From: JAHEJE01 sp965216335
GTDB lineage: Bacteria > Pseudomonadota > Alphaproteobacteria > Rhizobiales > Aestuariivirgaceae
Reading direction: 5' to 3'
DNA: 64,000 nucleotides
NCBI GenBank assembly: GCA_965216335.1
Contig: OZ244154.1
Coordinates: 3,100,001 to 3,164,000, forward strand
The notes under the pieces: model-generated
Databases searched by the model: none
Seen by the model: the letters and a program-made list of their open reading frames with translations, nothing else
Told to the model about the DNA's origin: nothing
Shown: positions 45,256-54,985 of the stretch, piece by piece
Layout: each line of letters opens with the position of its first letter
How positions within the stretch are numbered: the first letter of the stretch is position 1
Program-made: the position numbers and the translations under genes

Positions 45256-45466
45256 AGTCGTTCCCCTGGTCGGAGCGTTCTGTCAAAACTCTCAAAGACC
45301 GTGAAGGCGGTTCGCGCCATCCCCAACACACGAATCACATGCCCCCATTGATTCGAAAGTGTAATGATTTGTCCAGTCGGCAAATCGGAAAGCAGTCGAT
45401 ATTGCCGGGTTGCTTCCCGATTCCCGCACCAATACTGCACATTGTTCCGCGTGTGGAACGAACAGA

Positions 45467-48112
45467 TCAATTTAACGATTTGCTAACGATTTCGTAGGTG
45501 TCGCGGGACAAGTTCTGAACTGTAAGGATATCCTCAAGCGCGTTTCGCGCCGCAGCCCGGCGGTGTGTTTCCAACACCCGCCAGCTCTTGAACGCGGCTG
45601 CCATCCGCGCGGCAACCTGGGGATTGAGCGCATCGAGTTGCTTGATGGTCTCGGCCACCAATCTGAAACCGGATCCGTCCGGTGCCGTGAAGCGGACCAT
45701 GTTGAGACTGGCGAACACACCGACCAGGGCACGCACCTTGTTCGGCTGTTTGAGGTTGAACGCCGGATGTTGCTTGAGTGACTCTATGGTCTCGCCGCAA
45801 CCCTCAAACGGCCACACGGCGTGATAGGAGAGCCACTTGTCAACCAGCAGGTGGTCATCCTTGAACCGGTCGTAGAACGTCTCAAGGGCGGTTTGCCGTT
45901 CGGGGCGGTCGAGCGTGCTCAGCACGGACAGCGCGCCGGCCATCTCGCTCATGTTGCCCGCTCCCTCAAAGTGGGCTAGCGCAAGTGTCGCCCCTTCATG
46001 CGGATCGGCGGCGGCGATCAGCGACAGGACGGCATGGCGCAGGCTCCGCTGTGCGGTGCTGCTGGCATCGGGTGAATAGGGCGCGCTGCTCGCAAGGCTT
46101 GCCCACAGCGATGAGAGGACATCGTGCATGCGCCCGGCCGTTGCCGCGCGCACGCTGTTGCGCGCATCGTGGAGCGCTTGCGGATCGACATTGCGTCCCA
46201 GGTGGCTGGCCAGATCCGTCTCGCTCGGCACGGCAAGCATCTGCGCCTTGAAGGCGGGATCGAGATCGGGATCGGCGAGGCACTTGGCCAGTGCATCGGC
46301 ATAGTCACGTACGCTTGGCCGCCCATTGCCCTGGCCCATGGCCTGCATCGCTTCGATGATCAGCCGCCGGGCAACGTTCTGCCCCGACTCCCAGCGATTG
46401 AACGGGTCGCTGTCATGCGCCATCAGGAACAGCCGGTCCTCGACCGGAAGCCCGGCGGACAGCTTGACCGGTGCGCTGAAGCCCCGGTTCAGCGATAGCA
46501 CCGGCCGCACCGGAACACCGGTGAAGCGAAAGTGCTGGCGGTCATCGGTCAATTCGAGCACGGGAGCATTCATCGCTCCGTGCCCTTCCAGATGCAGGGG
46601 CAGGTCGTGGCCGTGCTCGTCGACGAGCCCGATGCCAAGCGGAATGTGATGCGGAGCCTTGCCCGCCTGACCCGGCGTGTCCGGGATTGTCTGGGACAGG
46701 TCGAGGTCGAACGTTTTGGCTGCCGGGTCGTAGCGCCATTCGGCGACAACCTCGGGCGTGCCCGCCTGCTCGTACCAACGGAAGAACTGCGACAGGTCGC
46801 GGCCGGACGCGTCCGTCATGCATTGCACGAAATCCTCCATCGTCGCCGCCTCGCCGTCGTGGCGTTCGAAATAGAGGTCCATGGCCTGCCGGAAAGCCGC
46901 CGCGCCGATCAGGGTGTGTATCATCCGCACCACTTCGGCGCCTTTCTCGTAAACCGTCGCCGTGTAGAAGTTGTTGATCTCCATGTATGACGCCGGGCGC
47001 ACCGGATGGGCCAGCGGGCCGGCGTCTTCCGGGAACTGATGCGTGCGCAGCAGGCGCACATCGCCGATCCGCTTCACCGCCCGCGAGCGCATGTCGGAGG
47101 TGAACTCCTGATCGCGGAAAACCGTCAGGCCCTCCTTCAGGCAGAGCTGGAACCAGTCGCGGCAGGTGATCCGGTTGCCGGTCCAGTTGTGGAAATACTC
47201 GTGCGCAATGATCGCTTCGATGTTCACATAGTCCTGATCGGTCGCCGTGTCAGGCCGCGCCAGGATGTACTTGTCGTTGAAGACATTGAGCCCCTTGTTC
47301 TCCATCGCCCCCATATTAAAGTCGGACACCGCGACGATCATGAAAATGTCGAGGTCGTACTCGCGCCCGAAAGCCTGCTCATCCCACGCCATGGACTTCT
47401 TCAGCGAAGCCATCGCCCAGTCGCAGCGATCCTCCTTGCCGTGCTCGACGAAGATGCGCAGCGTGACCTTGCGGCCCGACGCGGTGGTGAAGTTATCCTC
47501 CACCATGGCCAGGTCGCCGGCCACCAGGGCGAACAGATAGGACGGTTTGGGGAAGGGGTCCTCCCAGACGGCGAAATGCCGCCCGCCATCCAGGTCTCCG
47601 CCATCGACGGGGTTGCCGTTGGCCAGCAGGATCGGAACCGTTGCCGTGTCGGCCTCGATGCGCACCCGGTAGCGCGCCAGCACGTCGGGCCGGTCCAGGA
47701 ACCAGGTGATGCGCCGGAAGCCTTCCGCTTCGCATTGCGTGCAGAAGATGTTGCTGGAGAGATAGAGCCCGGACAGCGCGGTGTTGGCCTTGGGGTCGAT
47801 CATCACCTCGGTTTCAAGCGTGAAGGCATCGTCCGGCACCGATGAAACGGTCAGGCTCTCCTCGTCGCACACATAACCATCATCCGGCAGCGTATTGCCG
47901 TCGAGCGCCACGCGCTTGAGGTCGAGATTTTCACCGTCCAGCCGCAGGGCAGGTCGCCTGCCGGACCAGGCCGGGTTGGGCCGCATGCTGAGCCGCGCCA
48001 CCACCCGCGTAGTGGTCGGTGCAAGGCGGACATCGAGGTCGGCATGGTCGATCAGGTAGGCCGACGGTTTGTAATCCTTCAGCAGGATCGGTTGCGGTGT
48101 GTCGGTGCGCAT
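45467..48112 (-). CDS. pepN: Aminopeptidase N (M1 family)
   Basis: 881 residues from the ATG at 48112, which fits the usual start (MRTDTPQPILLKDYKPSAYL); an upstream ATG at 48166 would add 18 residues. The exopeptidase motif GAMEN (in FNMGAMENKGLN), the zinc motif HEYFHNWTGNR with a downstream Glu in CLKEGLTVFRDQEF, and the overall size match E. coli PepN. It degrades peptides in the cytoplasm. The gene is intact. Confidence 0.95.
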   Translation of the reverse strand: MRTDTPQPILLKDYKPSAYLIDHADLDVRLAPTTTRVVARLSMRPNPAWSGRRPALRLDGENLDLKRVALDGNTLPDDGYVCDEESLTVSSVPDDAFTLETEVMIDPKANTALSGLYLSSNIFCTQCEAEGFRRITWFLDRPDVLARYRVRIEADTATVPILLANGNPVDGGDLDGGRHFAVWEDPFPKPSYLFALVAGDLAMVEDNFTTASGRKVTLRIFVEHGKEDRCDWAMASLKKSMAWDEQAFGREYDLDIFMIVAVSDFNMGAMENKGLNVFNDKYILARPDTATDQDYVNIEAIIAHEYFHNWTGNRITCRDWFQLCLKEGLTVFRDQEFTSDMRSRAVKRIGDVRLLRTHQFPEDAGPLAHPVRPASYMEINNFYTATVYEKGAEVVRMIHTLIGAAAFRQAMDLYFERHDGEAATMEDFVQCMTDASGRDLSQFFRWYEQAGTPEVVAEWRYDPAAKTFDLDLSQTIPDTPGQAGKAPHHIPLGIGLVDEHGHDLPLHLEGHGAMNAPVLELTDDRQHFRFTGVPVRPVLSLNRGFSAPVKLSAGLPVEDRLFLMAHDSDPFNRWESGQNVARRLIIEAMQAMGQGNGRPSVRDYADALAKCLADPDLDPAFKAQMLAVPSETDLASHLGRNVDPQALHDARNSVRAATAGRMHDVLSSLWASLASSAPYSPDASSTAQRSLRHAVLSLIAAADPHEGATLALAHFEGAGNMSEMAGALSVLSTLDRPERQTALETFYDRFKDDHLLVDKWLSYHAVWPFEGCGETIESLKQHPAFNLKQPNKVRALVGVFASLNMVRFTAPDGSGFRLVAETIKQLDALNPQVAARMAAAFKSWRVLETHRRAAARNALEDILTVQNLSRDTYEIVSKSLN

Positions 48113-48201
48113 GGGGTCTTGTCCATGAATCGTATGGTGCGAAACTTGCGCCGGTTTTGCGCTCATGGGCGCGCCAAGTCAAACGGCCTTGCGCCGCCGC
48201 C

Positions 48202-49461
48202 TCAGAAACGGTCAATGCGGTATGCGGCCAGATCGAGGTTTGATGGCTTGCCGGCGATCTGCTCGCTGATTAACCGCCCCGTCGTCGGTCCCCATGTCAT
48301 GCCGAGATGGCCGTGCCCGAAGCCGTACCAGACGTTGTGCAGCTTCGGCGATGGCCCGATGACCGGCAGTGAGTCCGGCGTGCCGGGTCGCCGGCCCATC
48401 CAGCGCGATACCGTATCGTCAAGTGGACGCATGCCCGGCAGGACATGCTTGTAGATATTCCACAGAATGTCGGCGCGCTTCCAATTGGGTGGCGCATCGC
48501 ATCCGGCGAATTCATCTGTGCCGGCCAGCCGCAGGCCGTCATCCATCGGCGTCATGGCGCCCGGCCGGGTTGCCCAGGTGACCGTACGGCCGAGACTGAC
48601 GCCGGCATCGGGGATCGTCAGATGATAGCCGCGTTCGGCCTCCAACAAAACCTTGCTGCCCAGTTGGCGAGCCAGTAGGTCCGAATAGGCGCCCGCTGCC
48701 ACGACAAGCCGGTCGAGCGCAACTTCTCCCTGTGCGCGCAGCACGAGCCGCGTGGCGCGGCTGCCATCGTGCTCGGCCCGCACGACATCATCCTGCAGCA
48801 CCGTGCCTCCGTTGCGGACCACGTCTTCGGCCATTCGAGCCACCAGCGCCTTGGGGCTCGACAGCCGGTACCAACCGCCATGGAACGACCCGCAGGTAAA
48901 GCGTGGAGCGATGTCCGGCTCCATCTCGCGAATTTCATCCATCGACAGCCGCTTGGCATCGAATCCGAATTCGGCCTTGATGGCCCGGTCGCCGGCTTCG
49001 TTGGCGTATTGCTTCTCACTGTCGTACAGGCGGATGGCGTCATCCATATTCAACAGGTCGCGGGTGCCGGTTGCCGACATGATGGATTCATAGTCGGACA
49101 TGACCCGCAGGCTGAGCGCTGCCTTGCCTTCGGTAATTGCCCTGGCGACGCTGGGGACCGTGTTGCGCGCCGCCCGCAGCATCCACGGCAGGGCGGTGGG
49201 AAAATGCCGCCAGCGGATTGTCAGCGGCCCAAGGGGGTCAAGCAGCCAGCCGGGCAGTTTTGTCAGCACGCCGGAATGCATGTCCGGCAACAGGCTGGAC
49301 GGCACGACCCCGCAGGCGTTGCCGAACGAACAACCATCGCCAGGCTCAACGCGATCGATCAAGGTGACGTCAAACCCCTCGCGCTGCAGGAATACAGCCG
49401 TTGAGACACCGATTATTCCGGCGCCAACAACTGTGACATGTGACCTTTCGGCTGCCGTCAT
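48202..49461 (-). CDS. DadA-like FAD-dependent amino acid/amine dehydrogenase
   Basis: 419 residues from the ATG at 49461, which overlaps the LysR stop as ATGA. The FAD motif HVTVVGAGIIGVSTAVFLQR (about residues 8-27), the GDGCSFGNACGVVPSSL loop and C-terminal LPVIGPSPKLHNVWYGFGHG are typical of D-amino acid dehydrogenases. Substrate is uncertain; by context it may oxidise an amine or amino acid made or used by the divergent oxygenase cluster. Co-transcription with the LysR gene is implied by overlap. Confidence 0.82.
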   Translation of the reverse strand: MTAAERSHVTVVGAGIIGVSTAVFLQREGFDVTLIDRVEPGDGCSFGNACGVVPSSLLPDMHSGVLTKLPGWLLDPLGPLTIRWRHFPTALPWMLRAARNTVPSVARAITEGKAALSLRVMSDYESIMSATGTRDLLNMDDAIRLYDSEKQYANEAGDRAIKAEFGFDAKRLSMDEIREMEPDIAPRFTCGSFHGGWYRLSSPKALVARMAEDVVRNGGTVLQDDVVRAEHDGSRATRLVLRAQGEVALDRLVVAAGAYSDLLARQLGSKVLLEAERGYHLTIPDAGVSLGRTVTWATRPGAMTPMDDGLRLAGTDEFAGCDAPPNWKRADILWNIYKHVLPGMRPLDDTVSRWMGRRPGTPDSLPVIGPSPKLHNVWYGFGHGHLGMTWGPTTGRLISEQIAGKPSNLDLAAYRIDRF

Positions 49462-50384
49462 GCCGTGCGTCCTTTCCCGCTCACCAGTGCCGCGAAGTGT
49501 TTGCTGCAATGTTCCCCAAAAGCCTCCATGAGCCGTGTCGGACGAAGTTGCGACAGCGAGGCCAAGGCGATCCGCCCCGGCTCAACCTTCTCGCGCACCG
49601 GGCGTACCGCCAAGGGCTGACCATCGTAGGACAGATCACCGTGCGGTCGGGTGACCAGCAGCGAAAAGCCCTGGCCGCGCCCGACAAGCCCGCGCACCAG
49701 CTCCATGGACGGCGAACTGAAGGTGATGTCCGGCTCGATGCCGGCCTCGCGCATGAGGCCGAGAAAGTAGCTTCGGCTCGGCGCCACATCGAGCAGCACC
49801 ATCGGCTCGGTGGCCAGGTCCTTCAGCGAAACCGTCTTGTGCCTGGCCAGCCGGTGGCCGCGCGGCAGCAGCACATAGGGCTGCAGCTCGGCCAGCGTGG
49901 TGGTTTCGAGATCGTCCGGCAGGTCGAGCGCATAGAGCAGCGCCATCTCGAACCGGCCGCGCCTGAGGCCGTCGACCAGGTCATGCTGCGTGCCCTCGCC
50001 GATGTCGATGCGGGCATCCGGGTGCACCGTGGTGAAACCTTCGATCAGCGAGGGCAGGAACACCGGCGCCAGGGTAACGAAGCTGCCGAGCTGCAATGCG
50101 CCCTTGACCTGCGATGCCGTGTCGGCGGCCAACGCCTGGATTTCGCGGGCATGCTGGATCAGGTTGCCGGCCTGAGTGAGGATTTGCGCGCCTGCCGGTG
50201 TCACCGACACGCCGGCGGCATGGTGGCGGATGAGAAGCTGGACCCCGAGCTGGTCTTCCAGCTTGGTCACCGCCGCGGAGATCGACGGCTGCGAGACATT
50301 GAGCTTTTCCGCCGCCCTGACGAGTGAGCCCTCGCTCGCGGAGAGCACGAAATATTCGAGCTGGCGTAGGGAGTAGTTGATCAT
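49458..50384 (-). CDS. LysR-family transcriptional regulator
   Basis: 308 residues: N-terminal winged helix-turn-helix (RQLEYFVLSASEGSLVRAAE, KLNVSQPSISAAVTKLEDQL) and a substrate-binding-like effector domain. It is divergent from the flavin reductase-led operon across 129 bases that hold a perfect LysR-type box. This is the standard arrangement in which the regulator controls the divergent catabolic operon and often itself. Confidence 0.9.
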   Translation of the reverse strand: MINYSLRQLEYFVLSASEGSLVRAAEKLNVSQPSISAAVTKLEDQLGVQLLIRHHAAGVSVTPAGAQILTQAGNLIQHAREIQALAADTASQVKGALQLGSFVTLAPVFLPSLIEGFTTVHPDARIDIGEGTQHDLVDGLRRGRFEMALLYALDLPDDLETTTLAELQPYVLLPRGHRLARHKTVSLKDLATEPMVLLDVAPSRSYFLGLMREAGIEPDITFSSPSMELVRGLVGRGQGFSLLVTRPHGDLSYDGQPLAVRPVREKVEPGRIALASLSQLRPTRLMEAFGEHCSKHFAALVSGKGRTA

Positions 50385-50410
50385 GGCAGGCGATCCTGCC
50401 GCGCCGGCAA

Positions 50411-50431
50411 TGAATAGTCAAAGCCTATTCA
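50411..50431. promoter_or_regulatory. LysR-type binding site between LysR gene and oxygenase operon
   Basis: TGAATAG (50411-50417), a 7-base spacer and CTATTCA (50425-50431) form a perfect 7-bp inverted repeat that fits the LysR T-N11-A rule (T50415, A50427). It lies 27 bases upstream of the lysR start codon and about 80 before the divergent operon, the normal place for a regulator that autorepresses and activates the divergent genes. Confidence 0.65.
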
Positions 50432-50513
50432 ATGCACAGCAACTAAGTATTTTACCCTTTGAACGCCGCATGGCACGATCACAGGTGGTTGAAGCCGTTC
50501 AGGGAGAAAGCCC

Positions 50514-51059
50514 ATGCGTTCACAGACCCGCAGCGAGATCGCGTCCAACACACGCTATGCCCTGCCGGCGGTGCGGGCGGAACGCTTCACCTCGGCCATG
50601 GCAATGGCGGCAACGGCGGTGTCGGTGGTCACCACCGATGGGGCAGCCGGCAAGTTCGGCATGACGGTCAGCGCGGTGTCTTCGGTGTCTGCCGAGCCGC
50701 CGATGGTGCTTGCCTGCATCAACCGCAAGAGCCCGCTGGCTTCAGCCGTCAGCACCAATGGCATTTTTTGCATCAACCTTCTGGCCGAGGCCCAGTGCGA
50801 AATCTCGAATGTTTTCGCTGGCCGTGGCTCGGATGGCCGCGCCTATGATTTCGCCTGCGCTGAGTGGCGCCGCGAGATGACCGGTGCGCCGGTGCTCGAC
50901 GGTGCCGCCGCCAGCTTCGATTGCCTGCTCGACAGCTTCCACGACGCCGGCACCCACCGCATCATCATAGGCCGTGTGCTGGAGGCAGCCTGCAGCGATG
51001 CCGATCCATTGGTCTATGCCCGGCGCGGCTATCGTGCCACCATGGCGCTCAATTCGTGA
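50514..51059 (+). CDS. Flavin reductase, small component of a two-component monooxygenase
   Basis: 181 residues of the HpaC/flavin reductase-like FMN-binding family: RFTSAMAMAATAVSVVTTDG, FGMTVSAVSSVSAEPPMVLA and INRKSPLASAVSTNGIFCIN. It should supply reduced flavin to the monooxygenase encoded next, 17 bases downstream. The start has AGGGAGAA at good spacing. It is the first gene of the divergent operon. Confidence 0.88.
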   Translation: MRSQTRSEIASNTRYALPAVRAERFTSAMAMAATAVSVVTTDGAAGKFGMTVSAVSSVSAEPPMVLACINRKSPLASAVSTNGIFCINLLAEAQCEISNVFAGRGSDGRAYDFACAEWRREMTGAPVLDGAAASFDCLLDSFHDAGTHRIIIGRVLEAACSDADPLVYARRGYRATMALNS

Positions 51060-51076
51060 AAGTGAGGAACTGAAAC

Positions 51077-52543
51077 ATGATCAGAACCGGCGAACAGTAC
51101 CGCGAGTCGATTCGCGACGGACGCAAGATCTGGATCAACGGCGAAGAGGTCCGCGACGTCACCACACACCCCAGCTTCAAGCCGGTGGTCGACGTTCGCG
51201 CCCGCATCTACGACATGCAGCACGATCCCGCTACCCGCGACACCATGACGGTGGAGCGCGACGGCGAACGCTTCGCTGTCGGCAGCGAACTGCCGTACAC
51301 GCAGGATGACTGGCACGCCAAGCGCAAGGCTGTTGATACCGTGATGCACGACATCGGCGGCGTCGTCACCCGCGTCGGCGACGAGACCGTCGGCGAGATG
51401 TGGTCGCTGTGGGACGGCAAGGAGATCCTCAACGAAATCGATCACCGCTTTGCCGAGAACATCGAGCGGCATATTCACGAGGTGATCAAGAGCGATCCGT
51501 TCCATGTCTCCGCCAACACCGACCCCAAGGGCGACCGCTCCAAGCGCCCGCAGGATCAGGACCCGGACATGCTGGTGCATGTCGTCAAGGAGACCGACGC
51601 CGGCATCGTCATCCGCGGTGCCAAGTATGAAACCGCGGCGGCCTATTCCAACCAGGCCTTCCTGAAGCCGACGATTGCCAACTGGGGCGATGCAAAACTG
51701 TCGGACTATGCGCTCGGCTGCATCGTCAAGATGAATGCCCCCGGCGTGACCCACATCTGCCGCACCGGCTTTGCCAACCGGGCGCCGGAACGCGATTACC
51801 CGCTGTCCAACAAGTTCGACGAGATCGACACTGTGATGGTGCTCGATGATGTGCTGGTGCCGTGGGAGGATGTGCTGTTCTACCAGCACACCCGCGCCGC
51901 CACCTTCATCCGCGCCACGCTGCACCGCTATTCGGCTTTCCCGTTCATTCAGCGCACGCTGTCGGTTGCCGACCTGATGATCGGCGCCGCGCTGTGGAAC
52001 GTCAAGCAGACCGGCCTCGACAAGCAGCAGGCGGTGATGGAGAAGCTGGCCGAACTGGCCGTGTGGCGCGAGGGCATCAACGCCCACCTGACGGCGGCCA
52101 TCGCCACGGCGGAAAAATCGCCCAATGGCCTGCTGATGCCGAACCAGTCGCTGCTGTTCACCGGCCGCGTGCATGCCATGACCAATCTGCCGAAGATGAT
52201 GCACCTGGCGCGCGAGCTGTGCGGCGGGCAGATTTGCGTGACGCCCGATGCGGCCGCCTTCGAGCATCCCGAGACCGCCAAATGGCTGGAGAAATTCTAC
52301 TCCATCAACGACAGCTGGCTTGCCGACGACCGACGCAAGCTGCTGGCGCTCGCCCGCGACCTGCTGAACTCCGACTACGCCGGCCACCGCCTAACCTTCC
52401 AGCTGTTCGCCCAGTCGCCGCCCTTTGCTCATCTCGCTGCCGTCTACCGGACATTCGACTGGGGCGGGCCGCTCGACTTTGCCCACAAGGCTGCCGGCCT
52501 GTCCGACCGTGTCTGGGGCGTGGACAAACAGGCCGCTGAGTGA
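51077..52543 (+). CDS. HpaB/PvcC-family flavin-dependent monooxygenase
   Basis: 488 residues of the 4-hydroxyphenylacetate 3-monooxygenase family, with RTGEQYRESIRDGRKIWING, YSNQAFLKPTIANWGDAKLS, and the FAD-binding FPFIQRTLSVADLMIGAAL region. It needs reduced FAD from the preceding reductase and hydroxylates a phenolic or related ring. The actual substrate is unknown; neighbours RidA, DadA-like and Rieske genes point to a nitrogen-bearing aromatic or amine rather than plain 4-hydroxyphenylacetate, because no other hpa genes are present. Confidence 0.85.
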   Translation: MIRTGEQYRESIRDGRKIWINGEEVRDVTTHPSFKPVVDVRARIYDMQHDPATRDTMTVERDGERFAVGSELPYTQDDWHAKRKAVDTVMHDIGGVVTRVGDETVGEMWSLWDGKEILNEIDHRFAENIERHIHEVIKSDPFHVSANTDPKGDRSKRPQDQDPDMLVHVVKETDAGIVIRGAKYETAAAYSNQAFLKPTIANWGDAKLSDYALGCIVKMNAPGVTHICRTGFANRAPERDYPLSNKFDEIDTVMVLDDVLVPWEDVLFYQHTRAATFIRATLHRYSAFPFIQRTLSVADLMIGAALWNVKQTGLDKQQAVMEKLAELAVWREGINAHLTAAIATAEKSPNGLLMPNQSLLFTGRVHAMTNLPKMMHLARELCGGQICVTPDAAAFEHPETAKWLEKFYSINDSWLADDRRKLLALARDLLNSDYAGHRLTFQLFAQSPPFAHLAAVYRTFDWGGPLDFAHKAAGLSDRVWGVDKQAAE

Positions 52544-52570
52544 TCACGACAACGCCGGAGTAGACCCTGA

Positions 52571-52984
52571 ATGGCACACAAGCGCCTGCGTCCCTTCAAC
52601 ACCAGGGACACCTATCCCGAACAGAAACTCGACAATGACCTGAGCCAGGGCGTGGTGGCGCGCGGCACCATGGTGTTCCTGCGCGGCCAGGTCGCCCAGG
52701 ACCTCGAAACCCGCGAGAGCCTGCACGTTGGCGACGCCGGCGCGCAGACCGCCAAGACGATGGAAAACATCAAGATGCTGCTCGAGGAGGCCGGCTCCGA
52801 GCTCGGCCATATCTGCCGCATCGTCGTCTATCTCACCGACATCCGCTATCGCGATGCGGTCTACCAGGAGATGGGCAAATGGCTTAAAGGAGTCCATCCC
52901 TGCTCGACGGGTCTGGTCGTGCCGGCGCTGGCGAGGCCTGAGTGGGTGGTTGAAATCGAGGTGACGGCAGTTATTCCCGACTGA
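52571..52984 (+). CDS. RidA-family (YjgF/UK114) enamine/imine deaminase-like protein
   Basis: 137 residues with the trimeric RidA fold pattern: GTMVFLRGQVAQDLETRESL, QTAKTMENIKMLLEEAGSEL and the conserved CRIVVYLTDIRYRDAVYQE, HPCSTGLVVPALARPEWVVE. The Arg of the GLVVPALARP motif (where RidA enzymes anchor substrate) is present. RidA members hydrolyse reactive imines. In this operon it may clear or convert an imine from the adjacent oxygenase or dehydrogenase step. Confidence 0.88.
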   Translation: MAHKRLRPFNTRDTYPEQKLDNDLSQGVVARGTMVFLRGQVAQDLETRESLHVGDAGAQTAKTMENIKMLLEEAGSELGHICRIVVYLTDIRYRDAVYQEMGKWLKGVHPCSTGLVVPALARPEWVVEIEVTAVIPD

Positions 52985-53008
52985 TGTCTCATTGCGGAGT
53001 TTTGGGCG

Positions 53009-54184
53009 ATGAACGATCTGAGCGCTGAAGCTTTGTCCTTGTTGTCTGAATTGAGCCGGTCGGCGAACGGCCCGCTGGAGCGCGCCACGGCGATGCCGGC
53101 GGGCATGTACAACAGCGAGGAAATCCTTGACCTCGAGCGCCGGGAAATTTTTTCCCGCGATTGGGTCTGCCCCGGCCTGGCTGCCGACATTCCCGACCCC
53201 GGCGATTATCTGACCTACTCGATTGCCGGCCAGCCGGTGATCTGCATCCGCGGCAAGGACGGCGAAATCCGCACCCTGTCGAATGTCTGCCGCCACCGCA
53301 TGATGCTGCTCCTGAAAGGCAGGGGGCAGACCAAGCGCATCGTCTGCCCCTACCACGCCTGGACCTACGATCCCGCCGGCAAGCTGATCGGCGCCCCCCA
53401 GATGGAGCGCACCGAGGGTTTCGACAAGGCCGAGCACTGCCTGCCGGAAATCCGCACCGAGATCTGGCATGGCTGGATTTACATCACGCTGAACAACGAG
53501 GCACCGCCGCTGGCCGAGACGCTGCAGCCGCTCGATGAGATGGTGGCCCGCTACAACCCGGCTGGCTACGTTCCGATGGTCAACCAGGATCACGTGTGGA
53601 ACACCAACTGGAAGCTGCTGACCGAGAACTTCATGGAAGGCTACCACCTGCCGGTCGCCCACAAGGCAACGGTCGGCCAGTGGATGCCGGTCGAGTCGAC
53701 CGGCTTCCCGCCGCAAGTCTATGAAGGTTTCACCTACCAGACCTTCACCAAGGACGAAGACGCCACCTACGGCCGCGCCCACCCGGACAACACCACGCTG
53801 CAGGACGAGTGGCGCTACACAACGGTGATGCCGACGGTGTTTCCGAGCCACATGTACATCCTGGCGCCGGACCACATCTGGTACCTGAGCCTCAGGCCCG
53901 ACGGCACCGACAAGGTCAAGGTGCGCTTCGGCGTCGCCGTGGCGCCGGAGGTGAACGCTGCGCTCGATGATCCGATCGACTGGGTGTCCGACCTGATGAA
54001 GTTCTTCGACACAGTCAACGCCGAGGACCGCTTCGTCGTCGAGGGCATTTCAGAAGGCTCCAGGGCGCCCGACGCCCGGCCCGGGCCCTTGAGCTGGCTG
54101 GAGCGCGAAATCCACGACTTCATGGGCTATCTGGCCTCGCGCCTGTCGCCGGCCGCCGGTGCCCGCCAACAAGCCGCCGAATAG
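53009..54184 (+). CDS. Rieske non-heme iron aromatic ring-hydroxylating oxygenase, alpha subunit
   Basis: 391 residues. Rieske 2Fe-2S ligands are in NVCRHRMMLLLKGRG and IVCPYHAWTYD (Cys-X-His ... Cys-X2-His). The catalytic iron site shows ENFMEGYHLPVAHKATV, with the two His and a later Asp in the DDPIDWVSDLMKFFDTVNAE region. No reductase or ferredoxin partner is encoded nearby, so electron donors must be shared. It sits between RidA and DUF1028 genes. Substrate unknown. Confidence 0.9.
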   Translation: MNDLSAEALSLLSELSRSANGPLERATAMPAGMYNSEEILDLERREIFSRDWVCPGLAADIPDPGDYLTYSIAGQPVICIRGKDGEIRTLSNVCRHRMMLLLKGRGQTKRIVCPYHAWTYDPAGKLIGAPQMERTEGFDKAEHCLPEIRTEIWHGWIYITLNNEAPPLAETLQPLDEMVARYNPAGYVPMVNQDHVWNTNWKLLTENFMEGYHLPVAHKATVGQWMPVESTGFPPQVYEGFTYQTFTKDEDATYGRAHPDNTTLQDEWRYTTVMPTVFPSHMYILAPDHIWYLSLRPDGTDKVKVRFGVAVAPEVNAALDDPIDWVSDLMKFFDTVNAEDRFVVEGISEGSRAPDARPGPLSWLEREIHDFMGYLASRLSPAAGARQQAAE

Positions 54185-54200
54185 GGCAGGGGAGCAAAGC

Positions 54201-54878
54201 ATGACATTTTCCATCGCCGGGCATTGCGAGCGCACCGGCATGTTCGGCGTCGCCATCACCACGTCGTCGATCTGTGTCGGCGCCCGCTGCCCGCACGCCC
54301 GTGCCGGCGTAGGAGCCGTGGCGACCCAGAACGTCACCGACCCGAACCTGGCCAACCTGGTTCTCGACCGGCTCGAGGCCGGCGAAAGTGCTGCTCAGGC
54401 GGTCTCCGCCGTGATCAAGGGTCGCGCCAACATCGACTTCCGGCAACTGACCGCAGTCGATCACAATGGCGACATCGGCCACTTCACCGGCGCCAACATC
54501 CTCGGCACCAATGCGGTGAGCGCGGGCCGCCACTGCATCGCCGCCGGCAACCTGCTGAGCACCTCCGCCGTGCCGGCCGCCATGACCGATACCTTTACCG
54601 CAAACGCCGGCGAGCACCTGGCCGAACGACTGCTGCGCGCGCTCGAAGCCGGCGTTGCCGCAGGCGGTGAGGAAGGCCCCGTCCACTCCGCCGCCCTTAT
54701 CGTGTATGACGAACAGCCCTTCGCCCTGGTTGATCTGAGATGCGACTGGGACGACGACGACCCGATCGTCAAGCTGCGCCTTCTGTGGCAGGACTACCAG
54801 CCGCAGATGCAGGCCTACCTCGACCGCGCCCTCAATCCCTCCGCCGCACCCAGCTACGGCGTCGCCGGCGATCCTTGA
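54201..54878 (+). CDS. DUF1028 family protein
   Basis: 225 residues from the ATG at 54201, which has AGGGGAG nearby; an upstream ATG at 54159 lies in the Rieske gene. The family signature TFSIAGHCERTGMFGVAITT and VGAVATQNVTDPNLANLVLD is clear. DUF1028 proteins have an Ntn-hydrolase-like fold, with a likely N-terminal nucleophile (Thr after Met removal); the family is mostly uncharacterised. Its operon place suggests a hydrolytic step in the same pathway. Confidence 0.86.
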   Translation: MTFSIAGHCERTGMFGVAITTSSICVGARCPHARAGVGAVATQNVTDPNLANLVLDRLEAGESAAQAVSAVIKGRANIDFRQLTAVDHNGDIGHFTGANILGTNAVSAGRHCIAAGNLLSTSAVPAAMTDTFTANAGEHLAERLLRALEAGVAAGGEEGPVHSAALIVYDEQPFALVDLRCDWDDDDPIVKLRLLWQDYQPQMQAYLDRALNPSAAPSYGVAGDP

Positions 54879-54985
54879 CCGGTCGCTGCGCAGCAACTCA
54901 CCCGCGCTTGATTTTGCAATTTGCGCCGATGGGCGCATAATGCCGTTGGGGCAACACGTCCAGTCACTCAATTCTGGAGGCCGCC

